From Hofstenia miamia (taxonomy: Eukaryota > Xenacoelomorpha > Acoela > Hofsteniidae): a stretch of 39,970 nt of DNA. Location of the stretch: positions 141,829 through 181,798 of the forward strand of contig CABFPE010000048.1 in assembly GCA_900660155.1 (NCBI GenBank), in the 5' to 3' direction. The notes below the pieces were generated by a model, which was given only the letters and a program-made list of their open reading frames with translations, had not been told where the DNA came from and made no database searches. This document shows positions 23,542-35,689 of the stretch, one piece after another. Each line of letters begins with the position of its first letter. Position 1 is the stretch's first letter. The translations under genes were made by a program, and so were the position numbers.

Positions 23542-24788
23542 TGTGAATAATAGTAAAAATTAATTTATTCAATAAATTTTCACTGCTCATTTTTGGCATT
23601 TTCACCATGTAGCTACAAAATTTAGACATAGTTTATTATTGTCATTCTTTTTATATTGCTTTCAAATAATTTGATTTGAATCTATTGTAGTTATTTATGT
23701 AAGCTACATTAAATCAAGTAATTTTACAGAAATTTTTCTTTCCTTAATTAAATATGCCTAATGCAAAAATAAAGAAATATTTTGAAAGTTTCTTTATTTA
23801 TGAAAAACAGGCTATTTCATAGTTATCGAAGTAGTTAAGTTGTCAGCGCAATCAAATAAATTTATCTTCAGAAAACTGTTCAGCAACCCCAGAACATCTA
23901 ATTCAAATATAGAGATTTGCATACACATCCAGCTCAAATACAAAGTTTCAATCCTTCTGTGAGAAATAAAAGATAATGTTATAACACCTGACCTGCAATA
24001 ATATTTAGTTAAACATATTTTTTCCTATAAACTGCTTTAAACGTGTTTTACTTTATGCAGCATTAGAAGCTAGGCCAATATATGTACTTATTATTAGAGA
24101 GCGTAATCTTACTCTTTGCCTGACTTATTTCAATGGTGCTATGGCAAAGCAAAAGAGATTAGCATTTAGACAACCACAGACAAAAATTTTAGTACTGTTA
24201 CTTCAAAAAATTGATTCTTTCTGTTTTTCTATTAAAGCACGGATCATATTGCAATTGCATTACTTGACGAATTATTATAAATTCAATTTCAATATTATGG
24301 CTGTAGCTAAATTTTATTAAATTTCAGACTTAAATTGCTGCCTAATAATTGATTCACTATACCCTCTGTATTTCTCATTACAAAGAGCAGTAAACACGAT
24401 TTTTCACTTAAAATTCGCTAAAAAGGGGGAATACGTTATTTTTCAACGTAATTGAATATAATTTTGCGAAATAGCATAAATACTAAAAAATTTCTTGCAT
24501 AATGCCTGCTGATTCTTATAATTTAGACTTCTTTATTTTTTTATTTGATCTAAATTTTAATGAAATTTAAAATACTTGATAAAATATGATCATGTCAGCA
24601 AAAATAATTACATCTCTATTGCAACAAAAATATATTCCGTCTTTCATGTCATTGACCTGTGATGTGATTTTAAGTTAGGGTCAATAACGCTGAAAACAGA
24701 GAAAACTGGTTATTAGCATACGGGTAGTCCCCGTATTCATCGCATTTCAGGAGAAAACCTTAAACACTTTGAGCAAAGTGAAAAAAAT

Positions 24789-26127
24789 TCAAATTTCCAA
24801 AGTATTTTCTCAAAACATGTTTATATGGTCTGTGTAATGGAAAAAACAGCGGGGTCAGTATATCAAAATTTTGAACAATCCTAAATACTACAATTTTTTC
24901 AATGTATTTGGGTAAAGGGCATTTTGTTGGAACACATTAAAAAACTAATAGAATATCATTGTATGATACTGACTTGTTTTCATTTTTTCTTTTGTCATAA
25001 ATCGCTAACACTCAAAATCAAATTTCCAAAGTATTTTCTCAAAACATGTTTATATGGTCTGTGTAATGGAAAAAACAGCGGGGTCAGTATATCAAAATTT
25101 TGAACAATCCTAAATACTACAATTTTTTCAATGTATTTGGGTAAAGGGCATTTTGTTGAGGCTTGGAACACATTAAAAAACTAATAGAATATCATTGTAT
25201 GATACTGACTTGTTTTCATTTTTTCTTTTGTCATAAATCGCTAACACTCAAAATCAAATTTGCATGCAAATTAATGAAAAATAAGCAATGGATCTTATTA
25301 TTTATTACTAAAATGAAGGTTAAATCAAATATTTTTTTAGTAAAGTACATGTATTGCTTTAAATGTCTTCTTCCATAATTCTTACACATAGTCACAATTT
25401 TATAAACCAAATCTCTAATAGAATATCATTGTATGATACTGACTTGTTTTCATTTTTTCTTTTGTCATAAATCGCTAACACTCAAAATCAAATTTCCAAA
25501 GTATTTTCTCAAAACATGTTTATATGGTCTGTGTAATGGAAAAAACAGCGGGGTCAGTATATCAAAATTTTGAACAATCCTAAATACTACAATTTTTTCA
25601 ATGTATTTGGGTAAAGGGCATTTTGTTGGAACACATTAAAAAACTAATAGAATATCATTGTATGATACTGACTTGTTTTCATTTTTTCTTTTGTCATAAA
25701 TCGCTAACACTCAAAATCAAATTTCCAAAGTATTTTCTCAAAACATGTTTATATGGTCTGTGTAATGGAAAAAACAGCGGGGTCAGTATATCAAAATTTT
25801 GAACAATCCTAAATACTACAATTTTTTCAATGTATTTGGGTAAAGGGCATTTTGTTGAGGCTTGGAACACATTAAAAAACTAATAGAATATCATTGTATG
25901 ATACTGACTTGTTTTCATTTTTTCTTTTGTCATAAATCCGTGCTAATCGCTAACACTCAAAATCAAATTTGCATGCAAATTAATGAAAAATAAGCAATGG
26001 ATCTTATTATTTATTACTAAAATGAAGGTTAAATCAAATATTTTTTTAGTAAAGTACATGTATTGCTTTAAATGTCTTCTTCCATAATTCTTACACATAG
26101 TCACAATTTTATAAACCAAATCTCTAA
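24789..26127. repeat. Nested tandem duplication: 229-bp units inside a 699-bp unit
   Basis: The word TCAAATTTCCAAAGTATTTT starts at 24789, 25018, 25488 and 25717, giving spacings of 229, 470 and 229. Each large copy holds two 229-bp units and then a segment beginning GCATGCAAATTAATG. The second unit in both copies has a 7-bp insertion (AGGCTTG, in GTTGAGGCTTGGAAC), so this predates the larger duplication. The last unit alone has a further 10-bp insertion near 25938 (CCGTGCTAAT). Copies look almost identical, so the duplication is recent or the assembly should be checked. No coding sequence. Confidence 0.9.
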
Positions 26128-27430
26128 ACAGAATGTCAGTTAAAAACCCCGAATGGATTTTCGAGTTGTTCTCGAAATATGGAGACAATGGTCTGCATTC
26201 GAAATTATATGTCCGTGTTCTAAATTGAAGAAATACAAAGAGAAGGCGATTACATTTTTTAAGCTAATGATATCGAGGCAATGTTAATCGCTGAATAAAC
26301 TATTGATTTATTTCCTTGTGTATCATACCTTAAAAATATTTAGGATGAGATAAAAACATGATGTAATATGCAAGTGAAAAATTTGACTCTTAATATATTG
26401 AAAAGCAATTGAAATAAACGATAGATATCTTGTCATCACTCATTTTTTGTCCTGTTCCCGTACTGATCTCTTCACGTACTAAGTCTTTAGTTCTGACCCC
26501 AATCCCGTCGCATGAGAAACCATTGTTTCAGTGAGCAAAAATTAATTTGTGTATGATTAATTAAATTGAAGACTGAATTTTAGCAAATTTAAAATAAGAA
26601 CAAATATTAATAGTGCAGTATAGTAGTAAAGATAGATCAAATTTGTTCTCGTCCCGGCTGGAGTTCAAAAAAATTTTCTGGTCCAGTGCTGGTCAATTCG
26701 CATCATGCGTTTATTTTCGGTCACGTTCGTGATCAGCTCTGCAAGACTCTAACAGACAACTATTTAACTAACAGGCCTCTATCTCTATAATAAAACTAGA
26801 TATCTCGTGATTGAGTTAAGACTACTTTTAAGTATTCCACCGAATCCCTCAAACAAATTTTTTAATCTAATAAGTTGTAGCTCACAAACTTTATATTAAG
26901 TTTGTCTTGTACCCAAAATTTCTTACTTTCAGCATATTTGACTTTGTCCGAAAAATCTTAGAACATTTATATTAGGTAACTACATCTATCATATACTGTT
27001 AGAATGAACTTTTAGAAAATCAATTAAACATGTCTGAAGTATTAAATTTTTAAGTTAAATCTTATGTAGATCAAGGTTGCCATAATATTTTTACATAAAC
27101 TCAGACGCAGAATAATAGTTTAGGAATCAAATGCCAGTCAAATATTTATTTACAAAGTCCATACACGTTTATATTTCAATTTTAGAAAATTGACAGCAAT
27201 TTATCAAAAAAAAATAACACAATTACAGATGTACATGTCTCATTTGTTACTAGAACTAGATGTACGGATACTGGCTTTCTACTAATTGTACTTTGTAGTG
27301 GAGTAAATACCTTCAACTAAATTTTATATTCACTTAAATACTACTGCGGGAGTTAGTATCAATGATTTCATCTCGTTCAGAAGTTTATAAAACGCAAACA
27401 AACTAATCACTTGGTGTGACTAATCGTACA

Positions 27431-28202
27431 CAAGAGTGGACGTGGGGTGTTGAATATGCCCGCCCAGGGGTGAGGGTCTCTTATACACATCTTAATAGTT
27501 TGCGAGTATGGGTTTGATAAATATTTTCAAAAATGAGAGTAAATTTGCGGGTTGGATTTTACGTATTATTCTTCATAGGATATCAACAACACATTAATCT
27601 TTCGCAGCACCCCATAATTGGGATGCAGCTTTAATTCATTGAATAACATTCAAAATCATACATGAGAAGGAATTGATAGTTAAGCAGCATTGTCAGCAGT
27701 GGTTTTTTGCTTAGTTACTTTGACTTCTGAGGAGCAAACTTAGATGATGTAGGATTCACTAAAACTCATTACATTTTATTTCATAATTATATTAACATAT
27801 CTCAATGAATTGAAAGTTTCATTTGACCATCCTGAATGAATAATTGAATGTGTATATCAATTGTTGTGTTCTGCAACATTTGGAACATGGCAGACTGATA
27901 TTCAGTGTCGTGTTCATATATTATACATAATTATATGCTTCCACACGAACATACTAAGTTAATAACTACATTAAAAAATCCATGATTATGTGTATACTGC
28001 ACGGTGGTCCATTTTACAATATATATACTTTCTATGGGAAAACTATTTCTATCTAGATAAAAACGCGGTTTTTGTTTTTGGCGAGTGTGGGTATGGGTTG
28101 AGTACATATCTTTAAAAATGTGCAGGTGTTTGTTGGTTTGGGAACAGAAGTTGCGGGTACGGTTGGATTGGGCATGAAAATCTGTATTCACGTCCACCCC
28201 TG
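27431..28202. mobile_element. Possible transposon remnant with inverted ends
   Basis: The left word GAGTGGACGTG...ATGCCCG (27434-27461) and the inverse of the right end, GGGGTGGACGTG...CATGCCC, are similar. Two G-rich internal segments (from 27503, GCGAGTATGGGTTTGAT, and from 28081, GCGAGTGTGGGTATGGG) are related direct repeats. There is no clear target duplication and no coding support. Confidence 0.3.
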
Positions 28203-28221
28203 CTCACGTCACAGATATACA

Positions 28222-28384
28222 CAATACTAACAGGATGCGAACTGCACTTTTGTAATTGACTAAAGCAAGCTGTACGTTTGCTATATTACAGTTAAATTCA
28301 ATCAATACGTAAATATGTTTCGCAATTACATTGATTCTGCGCTGGTCAATTACAAAATTGCAGTTCGCATTCAGGTAGTGTTAT
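28222..28384. mobile_element. Short inverted-repeat element (MITE-like)
   Basis: Arms of about 39 bp are inverted copies. The left holds GGATGCGAACTGCACTTTTG and the right holds GTCAATTACAAAATTGCAGT, then TCGCATTCAGG. They match over some 30 bases with few differences around an 84-bp spacer. The word TGCTCACG occurs on both outer sides (28201-28208 and 28394-28401), which may be a target duplication but does not abut the arms. Non-coding. Confidence 0.6.
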
Positions 28385-28399
28385 AAAAATCCATGCTCA

Positions 28400-31300
28400 C
28401 GAGTAGTGCAACTATTTATCAATATTTATTTACGAGTACGTGTCAAGTAAACTAAGCACATGATGTTGTTTGTAAAACAACAGATTGTGTTGCTGATACA
28501 TGCACATACATTTACAATTAAATTTTTAGTAAATTTAAGTGAAAACCAAGACATTCTTGTGTCCTCACTGCCTCTTTTGAGACGATTAACTGAAAAACAA
28601 GACGAGAGGTAACCATGATGTAATCACGTTCAATTTGCTCAGAGAACAGTTTTTTAACTGTAAAATGTAACAACAATATTTTTAGAAATCGAATTTTATA
28701 GCAATTTTTGGAGTTGTAGCTACAATAGCTAGTATTGGTAAAATAAGCACTCACCAGTTCTAGTAGGTAATCAGTTTATAGCGTATATAATTACGAAGCC
28801 GAAAGTAATTAATCAAGTCTAGACTATCTACTTATAAATTGTGTCTGCATGACCCAGATATTGAGCTAATTTCTAAATTATTGGAAATCTGTTAATGTGT
28901 GATCAAAATAACGATCCGCCTTCTAATTTATGCCAAATAAAACAAACCATCCTGCACCCATTGTCTTAATTGCATAGCAGAAGCCATAATTAAGTATGTC
29001 GTTTTATAAAATTATTCTGTCAAGTCTATTTCTAATACACATGTACTGAATTTTCCTGCATTGGAAGCTCATAGCAAATTTTAGAATCATTTCAAGTCAA
29101 CAAGTTCATTGACCCCATTCTTCGTAGCCAACATATATCATATTGTAAATATTGCTTTAGAATGAAATACAGGAAGAGTTGATGAAAAATTTAAGATTTT
29201 AGGCCTTCCACTATGTATTATTATGGATTTGTATGATACTTTCTTAAGTGAATTGGTAATTATCAACACGCCATTACATAAGCCGGTTTTCAAATGATTT
29301 TGCAAATGCGAATTATTAAGATTAAAAATAATCAAATAATTTACCAACATAGTTGCATTTTGTTTGATAAGTTTGTGAAATATAATAACCATCGTTTGCA
29401 GTTGAATGTTTTTGTAAGATTATGAACTCCGAAATAACTGAGTTTAAGCTTGGTTATTTTAATTGTATATAAATTGATTCCATGATGCTTAGTTTAAAAT
29501 TATCAATTGCCTTGGGTAAAACATTATATGTGAATTTATATCACAGTTCTTTAGGTAATCAGAGATGATTGACTGATTTTTCCTCTTTAATTCTTGTTTG
29601 TAAATTCCTTGACTTCCTTCTAATTTACAATTTACAAACAAGAACTAGAAAGCACAAAAATCTGCCAACCATTTAGGATCAGGTACGGAAATAATAACTG
29701 AGTTTACATATTTGGACTTAAAGAAATCAGACATTGCTCGTGATGCTCTAAAGCCATGCTGTTAAATTTTAAATTACAAAATATAACAATATCAACCTAC
29801 AATTTAAGGGTTTAAATAGAATTTTCATGCACAAAACTATATTTTAGTAACAATTTTGCATTTACTATGAGCATTTAAGCAGAACACATGCCTTTTCATT
29901 AAGATGACGAAAATGCATGTGCAATCAATGACTCTACTAATTTTTATTAATCAATTTTCCATGCGTAGAGCAGGGATATGATTTTGCATAGATGCAAAAA
30001 ATATATTCTATTAGAAAGAGTGACAAACATAGTTTGCTTTGAGTTGTTGGTTATATCGGGGATAATAAGTTATTTCTGATAAAGATGAAATTGCTATTTT
30101 ATGCAATTTTGCATTTTTTTACTGCATGAATTTTGAAATTATGTACTCCTTGATTTTGAATTTTATTCAACATAAGAAGACAGTTATAAAAACTTAAGAA
30201 TTGATTCGTTTAGTCTTTTCAAAGAAGCGTTCCTTGTACACATTCTGGTAATCTGACTGAACACAAACTCAGAAGTTTGGTTCTTAGGTGCTTTTATGAA
30301 AACCCAATTGTTTACAATAACCAAAAAAAGTTCATGTCGAAGTATACATGAATGTCTCAATCCCAAGGATTACAAATAATATCATAGATTAAACCGTCAA
30401 AATAACATGGGTTAATCACTTAAATTCGTGCATAAATTAACGGGCTGAACATTTCAATTTTCAGCAATTGAAGCAAATTGATCCTATATCATTTTTGAAT
30501 ATCTAAATTTTTTCTTTATTGAAACTGCATCGAAATAACAAATCCTGCAAGTAGTACGTAGAAAATATCACATTCTCAAGAGTGATGGAGCACTACTATG
30601 CATTGACTGCACAGATCACTACAGTCTTAAAAGAATTTTAAAAAAACTCTATTTAGTTGTACAGCCTAGAATGCTCAAGGCCTAATACTTCATTAAGTAG
30701 CGTATTCAAGAGGCATGTTGAGATTTAACCTTTGTTTTTCGGTTAATAATAAAATATCAGATAAAATTTAGTGTAACTATTAAACACAATTAAAAAGTTC
30801 GGTATCTAGAATTCGCGATAATTCTCAAACAATATTATTTTACGATTATAGCACCACTATTTAGAAAAAATCATAAGCATTTTTACATTGACATTAGTAG
30901 TTTAATGAAGATATATTGTTCCAAGACAAAATAAAGAGGATTACTAGTTTATGCAATAAGATATTTTAAAAGGATTTGCAAACTGATCGAAAGAAACTAA
31001 AAGATGAATTTTTACCTCTTATATCGCAGCTTTCAGAATTATAAAGTACGTAATTAAATTCCTAATCATATAAGATGAAATATTAACATCAATCCAATGA
31101 GGTAAAACCTATTAAATTCTATTTTTATATTATTGCTTGCTTGCATGAAATTAATATCGCTTGAAGTATTTAAGCACATTTTCTGAGATCAATTGTTAAA
31201 TCTTTCATTAAGTGTTTTGACAAGGTTAGATAGAAAGGCAACAGTTCAAATGTTAATTTTCACAGCAAATGTGAACATCTTTCGGATTTATTAACCCAAA

Positions 31301-31940
31301 AGTATTGTGAAGATTATACACGCTTTCGCTAAGGTTTTTCCAAAAATTCATAACAATTTGAAGTTAAATTTCAGTTTTACTTCTGTCTCTTTCAAAACCA
31401 TTGTAACAACATCATTGTTGTTCTTGAAAAGATTTCTTTCTATTGATCAGCAAACTAGAAAAATACACTATAAGTTCCATAAGGGTTGTAATACTTTTGA
31501 GCCAATTTCCCAACTACAATTTTTGCAAAAAAACGTGTTACAGGAAATGCTTTTTTGAATTGTCCATTCTGCTGAAAATAAGTTTTAAATGCAATTTTTG
31601 TTAATACTAAGGTGTTGCAATAAATTTGAGGAGGTTTGAATTTGTAATATTTTAGTTATAGTTAATTATATTTAAAGGGTTTTTGAAATTCAAAATTACG
31701 AAACATCGTATTTTGTTATATTTGAAATGCAACTACTTCAAACCGGTTACTTGTGTGTATTCCCTTCCTACTCTTTTATGAGATCTGATAAATTCTATTT
31801 AACCCATGAACTACGTGAATTCAGACGCGTTGCGAAATTTGAAGAGAGCATTAAAAAATATATTGAACTAGGAGAGTACATTATTTATGAAACATGCGTA
31901 AATGATGATATTTGCTGGACAAGAAATTCAGTAAATCTTT
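28400..31940. other. No firmly supported gene
   Basis: Reverse-strand frames near 29392-29138, 28690-28600 and 31526-31416 each have an acceptor- or donor-like edge. They have no shared phase or motif and are within the chance range for this composition. Confidence 0.4.
29591..29644. repeat. 16-bp perfect inverted repeat (hairpin)
   Basis: TTCTTGTTTGTAAATT at 29591-29606 and its exact complement AATTTACAAACAAGAA at 29629-29644 flank a 22-base loop. No gene is supported next to it. Confidence 0.6.
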
Positions 31941-31946
31941 GCATCG

Positions 31947-34900
31947 TTAATATATCTTCAAGTTCTCTGCCATATGTTTTTGTTCAACTTCATCGATGGC
32001 TTCTTTGTGTAAAAAGTCTAAAAGTTCAGATCTACTCAGCACCTAAACATTACACTTTGTTATTTTAGCATGTAAGCATACAAATGTAAGCTTTTTGAAG
32101 AATATTTTTTAATCAAAAACCATTATAATTTTAAAGTTTAATCTTTAGCTAAAGTTTTAATATATTAGCAATCAGACTTGTAAATGAATCTGGAATGGAT
32201 CTGGATCTGAAAATGCAATCCATGAATCTGGTGGAAGCTTTGTGAATCCAAAACTTTAGCTCGGTAGTAATGTTTACTCGGAGAAATTATAGGCAATTGT
32301 TGCTGAATTGAATTCAGCAGACGTGAGTATTGATAGTAATACCATCAAGATTATCCTTGCAGATCAAAATATGTTGCAAATTTCACAGATTATAAATTCT
32401 ATAGATCTTTAGGAATAATCCGAATTCATGTTGGATGTGGGTATGGATTTTATGCAAAATACTATATGTAAGCGTTTAGCAAACCACTGCTAAAAACTCA
32501 TTAGTGAGGTCTTCTCCATTCTTTTTTTACAAATATTTATTCGAGCAAATTGATATAAAATTAGAGCATAGCGTACTAAAAAGTAGATGGTTTTATTGTA
32601 GTTCTTCATAGTTTTATCAAAATTTCTGCATTTTGCTCATATCGCTGTTAAAGTACAACTGCTTTTTTTTAAAAATCTGCTAGTTGTCTTTTTAATAATC
32701 AGTGGATCGGTGGAAATCCCATGGATCGATCCATAAGAATTTCATCCGTCTGGAATGGATCTGGATCCAAAAATTGACCCATTGACAAGTATGTTAGTGA
32801 TTAGGATCAACAGTACGCATTTGTTGGACATACCGGCATAGGTTCCTAGTATGACTCAGGTTGGAATAAGACGTTTGGTTTACGAATTGTATAGGGAAAT
32901 ACAAACGTGTAAATTATTGTGCTTAACATTTGCAATAAAATTTTCCCTCAAATTTTCGAAAGACCTGTTGGCTAATATTACTATGCAGATGTCTGTACTA
33001 ATATCAACACTTGATTAGAACTCATTACATTTTAGGAGTTGACGGCATTTGTTACAAGAACCACTTTAAAATTCTCTACATTTTAAGATAAGCACCTAAT
33101 TTTCTTTCAAACCAATGACATAGTGTGAGGCTTATAGAATACGAGATGGTAACCTATAACATGCTAAAAACAATAAGTCGATACCACTTTGAGTTCAGGC
33201 ACTCTATTGAAAGGTTACCCGTGCCACAAAATTGTATATCAATGCAAATATCGGGCTTGCAGTGCAATGGGTAGAATTTATGTGCACAAACTGAAAGAAT
33301 TAGTAATAAAAATTTCTTACACGTTTCGTAGCTAATGATGAAGCGTAAGCTGTAATAAGTTAAAATCACTGAATTTTCGGTCTCACTAGAATAGACCTAA
33401 TAAATTTAAAAATCTGTCAGTTTTCTATTTTCCTGGGAAATCCTTGAAGTGAAATCAAATTCAACTTGGACTAGAATGTACTGGAAATCACTTTATTGTA
33501 TGGCCATATTAAGCCGGTTTAAATTGACAGATAATGTTTTTTTGCGGTGCGGTTTGTCACCCCAGGGCAAGCCTGTTAAATATTGATCGTAACAAGAACC
33601 TAATTTAGGAATAGTCTTTAAAATTTTTTGAAAGAATACTTTCAAATAAATATTGTCAATGATTATCAGTTAATATTAATATTATTTTTTAATATTCCAT
33701 AAACTATATTTTCAGTCTATGCATATTGCGTTTTTCATTTAACAAAATAGTTGCTAAAATATCAAATTCGGGTAAAAGATATTTATAGTATTAACTTAGC
33801 CATACCCAGTTTTCATTTCGATCATTTTCTTTAAAAAGCTTCACGAGTTGTTTATCAATTTTACGAAGCGTTTTAAAAGACAGCTGGGACCATTCTTCGC
33901 CATAAGTTTGCTCCAAGTGTGGCACCATTATTCGCTTAAAATCCGAAACCAATATAAGACCATCCTAAATTCAATATTAATAGTAGTAAGAAAACACTAT
34001 TCAACCAACTGGAAAGCTTTGCACTACAATGAAATGTTTAATAGAAATCCAAATTTCCATAGGAATGGGATTGGAACAGCAATCAGTGTTTGGGGGTATC
34101 AATTCCCACGACATTTGTTGTTTGAATGGGATGACAATTGTCATTCCATTCTCACACCTTGTTTAATCTGCAACTTCTAAAACATGCATTGAGTGCAATT
34201 AGTAAACTCAAATCTTCGCAATCTATATTATTTAGCTTTAACAACATTTCAAAAATGTTAGCATGCCCACTTAGCTCTCCTTTAATAATAATTACCGAAT
34301 TGAGCAATCAGTAAACCCAATTGAAATTTTAGTAAAGGTATCCTGATCTAATAATATGGAGTTTCATATATTGCTTAGAAGTATCCATCAAATCAACACC
34401 ACACATTTTTTCTTCTTAGAATGCCATACAACACTTTTCCAGCACCTAGATCATGCTGCTGTGATATATTTTTGCATGTGTTTTTGAATGATTAGATTTT
34501 TATAATTATAAGTTTTCTAGAGAATTTCAAAGCGGTTTTGTTGCATACACCGATTAAATTGTGAAATTTTTTGCAGTTTTCTGCTTGGCTTAAGATTGCT
34601 ATTCTGTTCGTACTAAATTACTTCCTAATAACTGCAAATGTGTTTTCTAGAATTACTAGTTTGCAATCCAGAATTGTGCACCTAAGTTTTGTTTCCTAAT
34701 TACCGTAGAATAACTGTTCTATTATTATGAATTTGGAAATATGATTCCGAAAAAATTCTCTAGATGGCGCAACATGAACTTCTTTTTGATATAAAATAAT
34801 AGTGGCAAACAGCATGAAACGCGAAGGATACTGTACTTTGCAATGCAAAAATGTACACCAAATTCATTTTTACTTACTGAAAATTGCAATCAACTTCTTG

Positions 34901-34956
34901 TATTCACCAGATTTATCATTTGTAATAACAGTAATTGATTCATTTAGAACTAACAT
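31947..34956 (-). CDS. Candidate five-exon orphan gene, 148 residues
   Basis: I do not recognise the family. Proposed exons are 34956-34878, 34445-34405, 33964-33806, 33290-33219 and 32042-31947; phases agree throughout (447 bp with stop). The first exon starts MLVLNESITVITNDKSGEY and ends at a strong donor, A|GTAAGT. Exon 3 is the most protein-like part (VPHLEQTYGEEWSQL, then a lysine- and leucine-rich probable helix) and is less AT-rich than its surroundings. Exon 4 has a strong acceptor, ATTCTTTCAG. The last exon is helical and acidic (ELLDFLHKEAIDEVEQKH). Weak points are the donors of exons 2-4 (GTGTGG, GTATGG, GTAACC). Exons 1, 3 and 5 are the best supported. Confidence 0.4.
33806..33964 (-). 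CDS. Best-supported exon of the 32-35 kb orphan candidate
   Basis: This has 53 codons after the acceptor AATTTAG|GATGGT. Composition is charged and helical (YGEEWSQLSFKTLRK) with codons such as GTG, CTG, CTC and CGA that stand out from the AT-rich background. If the donor at 33805 is not used, the frame runs on to TAA four codons later, so the exon could instead be terminal. Confidence 0.45.
34124..34151. repeat. 28-bp near-perfect palindrome
   Basis: GAATGGGATGACAATTGTCA followed by TTCCATTC is self-complementary over 14 base pairs with a single G:T pair. It lies in the proposed intron between exons 2 and 3 of the 32-35 kb candidate. It could be a binding site or a transposon scar. Confidence 0.6.
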
Positions 34957-35210
34957 TTGTAAAAACCTTTAAAATTATTATTCCGATTGCACATAAAAGA
35001 ATGTGTAGATTCTTAAAGAAAATGATGTTAGGCATTGTCACATTATTTACGTGATTGTCAAATACCACACAAAATTGAAATTTGAACAAGCACGCATTGA
35101 AAATAAATATTATCCAACTCATTCAAAATTTATTATTACTTTGTTTTACTTGATTAAATTTAAGTAAAAACGATAAAATAATAATATTTAACTGATTAAA
35201 ACTTTCTTTG

Positions 35211-35212
<2 letters not shown>

Positions 35213-35243
<31 letters not shown>

Positions 35244-35438
35244 NGTAGATATTTCCAGGAAAAAAGACTTTCGAGATTTGGAGCAGTCACAGAGATTATA
35301 TCTTACAATTCAAATACTTTTGATAACTTAATGAAGAATTCAGCAGTGTTTGAAATTGTTTAACATGAAAATAGAAATTAAATCAATAGTTTAATTGAGT
35401 TAGAAAAATTCAGAAGATTATCAAAATTCTTGAAATAT

Positions 35439-35489
<51 letters not shown>
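35213..35489. repeat. Paired (TA)n runs with one ambiguous base
   Basis: TA runs at 35213-35243 and 35442-35489 enclose about 200 bp. An N lies at 35244, directly after the first run, as at 2156. Confidence 0.9.
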
Positions 35490-35493
<4 letters not shown>

Positions 35494-35689
35494 ATTATTT
35501 ATTAAGCTATCCTTGAAAATATGTTTAGAAAGGCACTTGATGTAAATTATGAAATTATTAGGCTATTCAAATGATATAATATACGTAATAATGTCATAGT
35601 GTGTAAATAATAAATAGCGGGGTTACATGATTTGCTGCATTGTGTACCTTAATGCATATCTGCATTAATCAGTGTACTGTAAGCTGCAA

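Noticed and set aside
28600..28690. Reverse-strand exon candidate after acceptor TTTTACAG (KKLFSEQIERDYIM)
   Set aside because: Two frames are open across it and no upstream exon with matching phase was found.
29138..29392. Reverse-strand start exon with donor TTG|GTAAAT and following frame
   Set aside because: The frame is open with or without splicing and the product has no recognisable feature, so chance cannot be excluded.
31416..31526. Reverse-strand frame LGNWLKSITTLMELIVYF after an AG
   Set aside because: It is about 33 codons, not linkable to the adjacent orphan candidate, which already ends in a stop upstream.
33848..34180. Forward-strand 110-codon frame
   Set aside because: It overlaps the reverse-strand exon with the stronger coding character; its apparent protein content is the shadow of that exon.
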